Below, in pieces: positions 34,901 through 43,704 of a stretch of DNA of 64,000 nucleotides. Position 1 is the stretch's first letter, and every line of letters begins with the position of its first letter. The stretch is taken from positions 18,456 through 82,455 of the forward strand of contig BLJB01000230.1 of the NCBI GenBank assembly GCA_013423325.1, read 5' to 3'. Both the position numbers and the translations under genes were made by a program. Under the pieces are notes generated by a model. The model was not told where the DNA came from. It saw only the letters and a program-made list of their open reading frames with translations, and did not search any database. The stretch comes from Usnea hakonensis (taxonomy: Eukaryota; Ascomycota; Lecanoromycetes; Lecanorales; Parmeliaceae).

Positions 34901-36414
34901 TTATTCAAGGTCGATGACCTCAACGCTCCTTTTCCTCTTTTTAGGTCGACTTTCTTTGTCCTTCTCCAAAGTCCATTCGCCTTTTTCTACGGACGACACT
35001 AAAATCAAGACCTTGAGACTTGTCAGCTTACGGCAAGGCGATACTCATAAATGTGGAGACTGACCGTGTTCCAGAAATGATGCGTCACAGTCGCGTAGTA
35101 GTCGTCATACTCCTCTTCCTCCGGATCCCCAAAAGCGTCATCTTGGATGAAATTTTCGGACTCTTCGAGCGATGCGTCGCTTTCGACCGTGTTACCGTCA
35201 AGATCGACAATTTTGTCCAGTATGATTTCATCCTCTTGTGTCATCTCAATGAAATGATGACCGTCGCCGTCCTCAAAATCATTGGAAGCGCAACCTGAAT
35301 GTATCCGATACACATCCGCAATATAGACGTCGATGCCAATTTGAGAGCAGGCGTCCTTGAGACAAGCTCCCCGCAATCCGTCGTCGCCTTTCAGGACGTC
35401 AAGACAGAGATTTTCGACCGGATAGCGAGAATCACAAACGTAGGCCAGTACTGTCGGGACATAAGGCATCTGCATCGCCCCGTCTTTCTTTGCATCATTG
35501 TTCCATGTCGTAAGACACTCCCGAAGCTTGGTCTTTTCGCTGTACAAATCCACGAGAGGCTGCCAATTGGCTGTCGAAGGCGCAATGAGATCGTACTCGA
35601 TCATCAATTTGTATCCGGAGCTCACGGGTGTGAAGTCAACAGTGACATCATTATACCTAGTCCTCATCGTCAACTTGGCGAGCTAATAGATTCCTGCCCT
35701 AAGAGTTCTCACTCACCACGCAACATAAGTGTAGCCCCAGGGACTGAAAGTCTCAGTTGACACCTTCTTCTTTTCTCTGCCGTACGTAAATCGCATGGTT
35801 CCACCCCGATGATCGGCGGGAAGACATATTAAAAGCTTGCCCAAGCAGCCACTCGCGTTGACAGTGCTACTCAAAATAGGTTAGCGAAGGAGCCAACCCG
35901 AATTCGGCCAGTATACATACTCTTTAGACGGCGGTAAGCAGGCGCCAGTCGCCCAAAGGCGAAGGCGACGGCTGGCCTTACTTGCTTTTAGTGGCGTGGC
36001 ATCGGGTTTGATACCCAGCTCCCTGTTAGCCTTGATGGCCAACCTTTCGACGAATTTGTGCCAATCGGGATTGCGGATATCGAAGTCCTTTGGCATCACT
36101 TCCCATTGGTTTGGCAGAGACCTTTCAGAATCAGGCATCTCATCGACAGACCTTTTAATCCGCGGGGCACTGTCTGCCACATAATCTCAGCCATTGATTC
36201 CCCAAGTCACCAAAGATCTCCTACCTTTGTCAACCCCTGTCCAGTTTTTGGTAAGAGAATCTGCATCGCGCTTTGCCAGTGGCAATGGAATTGGACCAAA
36301 GCCTTGCAAGTCTAGATCTGGCAAAGGCGCCTGCTTCAAGGCACCATAGGACACAAAAGAGCCCCCGGGCCCGCTTTCAATGTCATCTAAGAGCTGGCAG
36401 AGGACCCGCGCCAT
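34901..36414 (-). CDS. 2OG-Fe(II) oxygenase-like protein with lost iron ligands
   Basis: Five exons: 36414-36225, 36173-35921, 35866-35717, 35656-35061, 34998-34901; introns 51, 54, 60 and 62 bp; 428 aa. The order matches a large fungal family: IESGPGGSFVSYG, FGPIPLPLAKRDADSL, FDIRNPDWHKFVERL, LRLWATGACLPPSKDT, LGKLLICLPADHRGG and AWYNDVTVDFTPVSSGYK. In active members the fifth segment carries H-x-D (as in PHKDTEK) and the sixth a distal His (DVTHEV). Here they are S146-K-D148 and V204, so two of three Fe ligands are gone. Exon 5 encodes a basic RPKKRKRSVEVIDLE end, possibly nuclear. The last intron's donor (GTCTCC) is weak; without splicing the frame stops at 35023. The ATG at 36414 was chosen because the upstream frame begins with TTG. 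Confidence 0.75.
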
Positions 36415-36796
36415 TTGTTGTCTTACGACACGTGTGCCCAGACGCGATGTCTGACGAAATTTGAATGCCAAGTTTCAAGACGCGAAAATACCACGCTAAA
36501 GGAAGGGTCACGTGCACGCTTTCCGTAAATTTGTTGCGGGCGTTCCGCTCTCTGCATCAACGAAGACAGAATTTGGCTTACTCGAAGTTGACTCGGAATT
36601 GTAGGATTGGAGAACTATGAAGGTTCACTTTGGACGACAATGATATATGAATATGATTTATATATATATTGTCACCCCACAGGTTCGGTGCTGAGGTATT
36701 TGATGTAGGGGATCAAGAGCGGATTACTGACGTATAACGGACAGTACCCATGGACAACCCAATGACAGATCTCAAGAGCCCAAAATAATTCCTAAA
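36415..36796. other. Intergenic, TATATATA near 36660
   Basis: Separates two minus-strand genes. A TATATATAT run at 36659-36668 lies between them. Nothing else seen. Confidence 0.4.
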
Positions 36797-37258
36797 TCAC
36801 GAGGATTCATAAAATCTCCTTACCGCGTTTCGAATAAATGAGCAAGTGGACATCCTCCATGACTTTCCCTCGGAACTCATCATGAAAAGAAAGACCATCA
36901 ATAGCAAGCCATCACCGAAGCGATCAGCCGCCATCAATGGCACAGAAATTAGTTTCTTGGTTATGGGAAGATCCATCGTACTCAGCTTCAGGATGGATGT
37001 CCTGCACAATGGACAGCTGTTCATGCCTCGGGTGTTTGATAATGGTGAGATCCACTTCAAAATGCATCCTTCGCCGAATATGTGGCCACAGCGGAGCGTC
37101 ACCGGTCGCTCGGGATGTTTGCCGGAAAGAAAGCGCTCTTTACAAATATGACATTGGGCGATATTATGGAGCCGACTAGGGTGTGTATGTTGCACGTTTT
37201 GGTAGAGTAGGTCGATGGTCTTGTTAATCGGTACTACCGGAATGGTAGAGGGGCCCAT
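36797..37258 (-). CDS. RING-finger protein (probable E3 ubiquitin ligase)
   Basis: Single-exon 153-aa frame from a true ATG. The zinc-binding core is CHIC (near 36-39), then LRCGHIFGEGCILKW (Cys-x-His, then Cys) and CPLCR, spaced as a RING domain. The fifth or sixth ligand position has Gly (CGHIFG) instead of Cys, a variant seen in many fungal RING proteins annotated as such. The N-terminal 30 residues contain a helix, and the C-terminal 50 residues include a hydrophobic LLLMVFLFMM, which might be membrane-associated. It likely bridges an E2 enzyme and an unknown substrate. Confidence 0.75.
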   Translation of the reverse strand: MGPSTIPVVPINKTIDLLYQNVQHTHPSRLHNIAQCHICKERFLSGKHPERPVTLRCGHIFGEGCILKWISPLSNTRGMNSCPLCRTSILKLSTMDLPITKKLISVPLMAADRFGDGLLLMVFLFMMSSEGKSWRMSTCSFIRNAVRRFYESS

Positions 37259-38163
37259 GGTAAGATTGTAATGAAGCTTTCTCTCTCGAAAACTGGTATA
37301 GAATTCAAATGTTGTACGGGTCTGACTGTCACAGTTATGCTGTCACTGGACTTTTAAACAATTTTTCATGGAGACATGGGGATTCATTCTGATGAGTCTA
37401 TTACAGGTCAAAGGGCGACCTGGACAAGGATTCCCACTCAAAGAGGGAACAAGAAAAACGAAATCGAAGGATTATCTGCGTTTGTTCACTTCAACTATAA
37501 ATGCTTCCTTTGTCCATTTCAGCTTCAGGACCCTGTCGGAAGTCTTTCAGCTCGAGGTTTAATGCTCCGCTTTGATCGAAATTCAGTAGAGTACCAGAAC
37601 ACAACACAGTACCTACAAATTCAGAACAATGCGCCGGCCGATATAGCCCGCTTTTTGAATCTTCGGATTGACTCATGCGGTTCTGAATGGCCCTATTCCC
37701 TGATGCAGCCCTTATTGAAGATTCACACAACGATACTGCTCACCAAGACATCCAGAATGCACCACCAGAAAATGTGGAGCATTCTGATCGAGAAGCAGAT
37801 AAACAGACACGAAGCTCAAATTTATTCAACATTTTCATTCTTGACACATTGTGACACAGTGCATGGTATCGACACTAAATCTTGTCGGGAAGCGCATACT
37901 GCACAACATGCTTCTCTCTTTCTCGTTATGCTTGCTGCGAAGTCAAACGTGTCATTGTTGAACAGTGGTGAATACTCGAAGAGGTCTCTCAGCTGCCGCT
38001 TTAACACGTCTACAATGTGTTATATGAACGTACCATACCTTCTCCGTCGACTTCGAGACTTTTAATCCCCAGTTTTCCGTTTTCCAACTTTCACTTTCTT
38101 CTTTATCCTTTGTAAGAACAATAATTACTAACCAATTAAAAGTCGGCTTTGCCGATTGCTGAT
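37259..38163. other. Intergenic with an unsupported 229-codon frame
   Basis: A plus-strand ATG frame at 37376-38065 is open for 229 codons but has no recognisable domain. Minus-strand frames over the same DNA are equally protein-like, so it is left uncalled. Confidence 0.3.
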
Positions 38164-38982
38164 ATGGTGCGGAGTAATCGATCTCAAAGCCGACTATCCA
38201 TACGTCCCCAGGCCCCTTCGCCTCGAACTGCCACCACCCCACCAACCACCGCGAACTTCGTCCCGACCCACCGCGACCGATGCCCTAATTCATCCCGCAC
38301 GAGCCCCCTTCCCCACCAACATCTTCCAAGCAAAGGCTCCAAATCCCCCTCCATCGAAGAATACCGCAACGCAAGCTCAGCAACGCGCCAACAATGGACC
38401 GAGTCGCAACGACGACGGATCGCCGAAAACGAAGCACTGTTACGTCAGCTCGCCGAAATAAAGCCCGAGGAGGATAGATTATCAATCAAGACGCATCTAC
38501 CTCGTGGGAACGACCTGACAGTTGAGGAGCAGATTGTCATACTCCACGAAAGTGTGACACCAGGGCAGTATGCGATAAGTCGGGATATGCTGTTGGACCG
38601 ACCGTGTGAAGAGATCAGCAACAACATTCATTCCATCTCGCCCATCTCCAGCGCTCGCTCAGCCGGGGCGCAAAACAAAGCCGCATCGCAACCATCCAAC
38701 CACGAATGGTCCAACTTCCCCGAACTCGACACCAAATACAACCCTCCTCCCTCCCAAATCGCCAGCCCTCCCCTCCCCCAACACCCCACCGACACCCCCC
38801 ACCACCCGCATCCCATGCACAGGACCCCGCCCCATGTGCACCCCTCACAACCAAGGCGCTTATCTTCAACAAGGTCAAGTACCGCAAGTCTGGAACGCGC
38901 GATGGGGGTATTAGGATCCGCCGTCGCGGATTTGGGATGCGTGGGTGAGGGTGGAGTAGGGGAGGAGGAGCAGTTGGGATAA
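38164..38982 (+). CDS. Hypothetical low-complexity Pro/Ser-rich protein with short coiled coil
   Basis: 272-aa frame from the ATG giving MVRSNRSQSRLSIRPQAP; upstream in-frame codons begin with TTG. The N-terminal 60 residues are Pro/Ser/Thr/Arg-rich and disordered. A charged helix TRQQWTESQRRRIAENEALL (near residues 79-98) and EEDRLSIKTHLPRGNDLTVEEQ follow, then a disordered His/Pro-rich tail. No domain recognised. The coding claim rests mainly on length, the ordered middle part and the ATG. Confidence 0.45.
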   Translation: MVRSNRSQSRLSIRPQAPSPRTATTPPTTANFVPTHRDRCPNSSRTSPLPHQHLPSKGSKSPSIEEYRNASSATRQQWTESQRRRIAENEALLRQLAEIKPEEDRLSIKTHLPRGNDLTVEEQIVILHESVTPGQYAISRDMLLDRPCEEISNNIHSISPISSARSAGAQNKAASQPSNHEWSNFPELDTKYNPPPSQIASPPLPQHPTDTPHHPHPMHRTPPHVHPSQPRRLSSTRSSTASLERAMGVLGSAVADLGCVGEGGVGEEEQLG

Positions 38983-39555
38983 GGTGGTGGTGGATGGGTT
39001 TGGGGGGTGGAGTTGGTGGGAGGGGGGATGAGGGAAAGGGGGAGGAGGTAATGGGGTAGAAATGGGACTTTGGGTACGGAATTTAATCTAGGTGATACGC
39101 AAGCCCACATGTCTAATACCCTCCTCCCACACTGCCCTTCTTAAAACCCTTATCATACAATAAGTATATCAACAACGAAGCTCCCTCCAAAACATCCCCA
39201 CCCCTTCCCTCCCCTTCCCTCCCCCCCTCCCCTCCCATCCCATCCCATCCCACCTCCCCCCTCATTCCCCCTTCATCCCGCCCTCCCACGAACCACCACC
39301 ACCACCACCATCATCGCGCGACCACAGCATATTTCTCTAGGACAGACAGAGCAAAGTACGAAAAGCTTCGCGATCGTGGTTCTTTTTTTTGGTAGTTAAG
39401 GGTCTTCTTGGGTGGGGTTTGGGAGGTTGGGGGTGGGTGATGTAGACACCGGGGGGGGTGGAGTGGGGGAGGAAGGGGAGGGGGGGGAGGGGTTTTGGGA
39501 GGGGTTGGGAGGGGGGGGTTGGGGGGGGGGGGGGGGGGGGAGGGGGTTGGGNNGT

Positions 39556-39594
<39 letters not shown>

Positions 39595-39832
39595 GGGGGA
39601 GAGGAGGTTGCGTAACGGTCAAGACGATAATCAATGTGAAAAGTTGTTCTTGATGATGAACAAGGAGACTGAAAGAAGGACATTGGGACATGTTGCTCAA
39701 ATAAGATAGAATTCTGTTCTTCACAACATGAGAAAACGACAAGTAGCTAGCCTCTAAGAAAGAGACCGTCAATCCATTTCATCTAACGCGGATCATAACC
39801 TCCTTCCCCCTATCCACGTTTCCTTTACCGAC
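38983..39832. other. Non-coding, C-rich then G-rich low-complexity DNA
   Basis: C-rich runs at 39190-39300, a G-rich block at 39411-39604, otherwise nothing. Poly-Pro or poly-Gly frames here are composition artefacts. Confidence 0.6.
39411..39604. repeat. Long G-rich tract with two unresolved bases
   Basis: Almost pure G for about 150 bp with G runs over 20 long, interrupted by NN at 39552-39553. It is capable of G-quadruplex formation and is a probable assembly or polymerase slippage point, so its length is unreliable. Confidence 0.9.
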
Positions 39833-40420
39833 TTAGTCGTCCCGCAACTGCCTCGTCTGCAACGTCACATCCTCAAAATCCTTCGCCAGCACCTCATACT
39901 CCCTCCACAAATCCTCCTCCCTATCCCGGAAAAACCCAATCTCACCCATATAAAGCTCATACAAGTATCTCCCCCTCTCCCCCCTCACCCTCATCGTCGT
40001 CAACTGCTCAACCCTCTTCTCCAACTCATCCACAGCCTCACAATACGCAAGCACCAACTTGAAGCGTTCTGCCCACCAAGCTTGGCTCGGGAACTTCCCC
40101 TGGGATGGTTGACTCATAGCCTCGATCTGGTCGTCGAGGGCGGTGGCGAGCGCGAATTGGGTGTCGTATCTGTCGGTTGACCACGCGACGGCGGTTCTGG
40201 CGTGGTGATAGAAGTCTCTCCAATTCTCGCAGAGGCGTAGGTGGACGTGGTAATCGTTTTGGGCTTCGATGAGGGCGTCTTGGAACTGTTTGAAAGTGTC
40301 GCATATGTGGTCTATTTTGGCTTCTTGGTACTCTGAAGGTTGGTGTTGGAGGTCGTTGCGGATGTCCTCGACGTCTTGGGAGATGATGCTGCCGAGTGGG
40401 GACATTTCGTTGGGAGGCAT
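39833..40420 (-). CDS. Hypothetical helical/coiled-coil protein
   Basis: 195 aa from the ATG at MPPNEMSPLGSIIS; the 22 upstream in-frame codons start with TTG. Almost entirely helical and charged, with heptad-like patterns (ISQDVEDIRNDLQHQPSEYQ, AVDELEKRVEQLTTMRVRGE, EDLWREYEVLAKDFEDVTLQ) and many aromatic residues on one face (NWRDFYHHARTAVAW). No membrane helix or signal peptide. Probably a cytosolic or nuclear coiled-coil protein; no family recognised. Confidence 0.6.
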   Translation of the reverse strand: MPPNEMSPLGSIISQDVEDIRNDLQHQPSEYQEAKIDHICDTFKQFQDALIEAQNDYHVHLRLCENWRDFYHHARTAVAWSTDRYDTQFALATALDDQIEAMSQPSQGKFPSQAWWAERFKLVLAYCEAVDELEKRVEQLTTMRVRGERGRYLYELYMGEIGFFRDREEDLWREYEVLAKDFEDVTLQTRQLRDD

Positions 40421-41268
40421 TGTGATGTAGTGTGTATTACTTTTGAGAGCGGTTGGTTGCGTTGTAAGTGTAAAATGCCGTGACAATGTGAATTGTTAGA
40501 AAGGGTTGGGGGTCTGACGGGTGTTTTGAGGGACTGCTGAAAGCACTTGCACAGGAACAAGAAACTGAAACCACTTCATTTAGGCACCATCAATCGGTCT
40601 TTCATAACGGAAAGCACTCAAACTAAAGCGATATAAGGTATGAACAAAGGAATGACCTGCAGGGCATTGAGCCTGGCCGGCCGTGAAACTCAACAGACAA
40701 AGAGGATGATTGGTCCCGAGACAAAGGACGCTGATGTATCATGGTGAAAAGGTCTGGGCTAAGAAATAGCGTTCAAACATGGATGGGATTTGGTCCAAGG
40801 CGTTCGGCCTACTGCTGGGTCGATGTCTTTGATATCGTTGGGGTCCTCATGGGCTCGGGTAAGATATTTACTTTGAGCAGCAGTGGGGATTAGTCTTCCT
40901 GGTCTCAATATGCATCTTTGTGTTCATCATCTAGTCAGATCTGAATACGCACAAACAAGGAACGTATGATAGGTCATAGAATAAGGGATTCGGATTCATG
41001 CCTACGGTAATTCAGGAGTACATGATTGGTGATTCTAAGAATAGCAGCACTGGGCTCGGCACTTGGCGCTCGTATTTCGATGGCTGTGTAACCCTTCTTC
41101 CCATTTTATGATATTAATCTTTCACAATGGCAACATAAGAGGTCAAAAGCAGGAAGGAGCAAGGTCACGGCAGAGAAAATATTACGAAGTGAAGACCATC
41201 GCCAACCGTCCGTCTTCCCGCGCGAACTCCGCGAAGAAGAAGTCCTTGGATTTGTCCCCCGGAGCAGG
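40421..41268. other. Divergent intergenic region
   Basis: Promoter space between a minus-strand and a plus-strand gene. Nothing specific seen. Confidence 0.4.
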
Positions 41269-41811
41269 ATGTCAATCATCCTTCAGCCTTGGACTATCGT
41301 GTCCACAGTTTTCATGTGCGCTGTCACAGTACTTGGGCTTGACTTTCCACAGGAATATCCCAGCCTTGACATTGATCGATCCACGTGGGACTGCAGGAGG
41401 GCGTGGCACAGCCTTACTTCCATTCCCTGCCATGAGCGGATTTGGACCAGGGATTGGGACTACGGTCATGACAATTTTTCAGGGTCTGATTTGAGCCATT
41501 ACCTTCCGTTGATCTGTGAAGCGGACTGCACAGACGCTCTGAATGAGGCCAAAATCTTGATTAGCACTTCATGCAGCGCCAATGATAAGTTCGATCTGTA
41601 TGGATATGGGGGCAGATTCAACACTACTCTACTGGAGCCAAATCCAGTCGCCGTCATGGACGTGCTGGTTGCACGCCAGACTCATGACTGCCTGAAAAGT
41701 CCAATTGGCGACGCTGATGGTGGATACTGCATAATCGATCTGCAGGAGCGATGGGGTATCCTTGATGGCTTGATGGTGGACCCTTTGCATGGGATCGACG
41801 ACTTCCTATAA
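41269..41811 (+). CDS. Secreted cysteine-rich protein, LysM-effector-like N-terminal module
   Basis: 180 aa from a true ATG. MSIILQPWTIVSTVFMCAVTVLG is a signal peptide. The mature part has CRRAW, IPCHERIW, then LICEADCTDALNEAKILIST with a paired-Cys helix, SCSANDKFDLYGYGG, a VAVMDVLVARQTHDCL segment and GGYC. The C-x3-C helix, a later C and a final GxYC is the arrangement I know from cysteine modules that precede LysM domains in fungal secreted proteins. No LysM repeat follows before the stop, so it may be a stand-alone module or lack a 3' exon. Probable apoplastic or cell-wall protein. Confidence 0.6.
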   Translation: MSIILQPWTIVSTVFMCAVTVLGLDFPQEYPSLDIDRSTWDCRRAWHSLTSIPCHERIWTRDWDYGHDNFSGSDLSHYLPLICEADCTDALNEAKILISTSCSANDKFDLYGYGGRFNTTLLEPNPVAVMDVLVARQTHDCLKSPIGDADGGYCIIDLQERWGILDGLMVDPLHGIDDFL

Positions 41812-41857
41812 AAAACCAATCAGTACAAGGTAGAGCCCGCGACTCGAATATTTAGAC

Positions 41858-42232
41858 ATGAGCGGCGCTACCTTCTACCTCTGCACCCTCGCTACCTCCT
41901 CACAAATACCCCACGACCGACTCCAGCAACTCCAGCAACTCCAGCAACTCAACAAAGATTTCCGCAATCTCCACGACAACCTCGTCTATCACGAGACCCA
42001 TGTCACGGGACCTTTCACCAAAGCCCTGCTCGATCAGATGTTAGCCGTCAAAATCCAGGTCAGCGATATAGTCATTGACTTGGGATGTGCCGAACAGAAG
42101 GAAAAGGACGGACTTTGCTATGTTCTTATGGTGGAGGAACTACGCTTGGGGTATGATATTCTGGTTAAGGGGATGGAGTGGTACGTTGAAGCTGAGAGGA
42201 AGGTGGTGAATGAAGAGAGCCTTTTCGGGTAG
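41858..42232 (+). CDS. Hypothetical helical protein, 124 aa
   Basis: True ATG 47 bp after the previous stop on the same strand. Helical throughout, with a short CTCCAGCAA tandem repeat encoding LQQLQQLQQL near residue 24, then HDNLVYHETHVTGPFTKALL and a Glu-rich C-terminus. The tight spacing could mean it is a misplaced 3' exon or an overlapping transcript rather than a separate gene. No family recognised. Confidence 0.4.
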   Translation: MSGATFYLCTLATSSQIPHDRLQQLQQLQQLNKDFRNLHDNLVYHETHVTGPFTKALLDQMLAVKIQVSDIVIDLGCAEQKEKDGLCYVLMVEELRLGYDILVKGMEWYVEAERKVVNEESLFG

Positions 42233-43704
42233 GAGCATGGAGGGTGGACCATCGCTTGAGCGGCAGCGGTGGAGGATACAGGGAGCTTCGGAGGAAGGGC
42301 TTGCGGTTGGCCTGAAGAACAAAACGTGGCAGAGTCGGAGGGTTTACTACACGAAAGGAGTTGACTTAATACCCAGAACATGATCTTCACCAATCCAAAA
42401 CTTCCTTAGAGTCCAAGGTATCTGCAGCCCATGTCCTTGGATACACAATGCTGAGTCTTTACTCTATCTACCCTCCCCAATGCCCTCATCACACAACAAC
42501 CCCAACTCCACCCCCCCCCCTCAAACAGACAAAACCACCAAACCCCCGTTCCTCCCACCGCATCCCTCCCACCCCCACCAAAAACCCCTCCATCCCCCAA
42601 ATCCATCCCCCCAAACCCCCCCCTCTCATAGACACACTCCCACCCCTACACCACCACCCTCCAACATCCATCTTTCCACTTCACCACCCCATCCTTCATC
42701 CACTGTTGAAAACATCTAAAACAAACATAAAAGTAATAGGTATTGCACTGTGGAGCTCTGATGAAGGGAAGAAGTGTTGGGGAGTAGAGAGGAGGGGTGA
42801 GATTTTTGGGATTGGCTAGGGGGGATGGAGTAGTGTGAATGGTTGTTTAGGAGGGGGGAAGATGGATGTATTTTTGAAGTGTGATAAGTTTCGGGAATGG
42901 AGGTTGCACTTTCAACCCACCCCTCTTTCTCCCCAAAACACTCACCGCCCCTCTTACTCTTCCTCTTCCTCTTATCGCCCCTTCCCATGCCCCTCTCCCC
43001 AAAAACCCAGCCCCAGAAACCCCACCCACACACCAACCCCCCAACTCCTCCAAAACCCCCCCTCAATAAAGCAGCACCCCCGGCACTACATCCCCATCCA
43101 CATCCACATCCCCACCTCTCTCTCTCTCTCTGTCTTTTTTAGAACCACGTATACCAAAGTTCGCATGAGCTGTCTAGTCACCTTTATCAAATCGATAAGG
43201 GCGGAGATTTTTAAGATATGTGGGGGAGGGGCTAGGAGCTTGGGTGGGGTGATTGGGGGGATGAGGGTGTTGTGTTGGTGGTCTGGATATTCGGGGTATA
43301 GGGAGGCAACGCAGTTGTGGTGGAAATGGAGATGTTGAATGAATGGGATAGAGATGGTGTTTCGGTGGGTCATAAGAACATCATCATTAAGCTCATGAAG
43401 GCTCGCTGCAAGGTAACTAGCCTAGAAACAAACTGGTGTCGCGGAAGCAGAAATAGCAATGAATCAAAAAGCCGGGCGCAATGGAAGCAGCAACGAAATG
43501 GAATATCCTCGACCGGGCTCGGGGACCACCATATTGAACAGCATCTCCATCGCCTGAGAATTCAATGGCGGTCCCTTGTCTTGTGTTCTTTACCAAGTCG
43601 AGCACAGGTTCTCAGCAACATCCTTCCCCGATAGCTCCTTTCGTGTTTCCAGCTCTGCTGCAACTTTGTTGATGTAGCGATGGTTGAGGCGCCAACAGCA
43701 CCGT
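42233..43704. other. Intergenic, pyrimidine-rich low complexity
   Basis: 42490-42720 and 42910-43140 are C/T- and A/C-rich, ending in a (TC)n run at 43113-43131. Many overlapping short frames arise from composition. No gene called. Confidence 0.5.

Noticed and set aside
37376..38065. 229-codon plus frame
   Set aside because: Starts with ATG but no domain, and minus frames are equally good; not enough to call a gene.
38628..39110. Minus-strand frame opposite the low-complexity protein
   Set aside because: Shadow of Pro/Ser-rich coding and C-rich DNA.
42448..43142. Several Pro/His-rich frames
   Set aside because: Pyrimidine-rich low-complexity DNA, no ordered protein segment.
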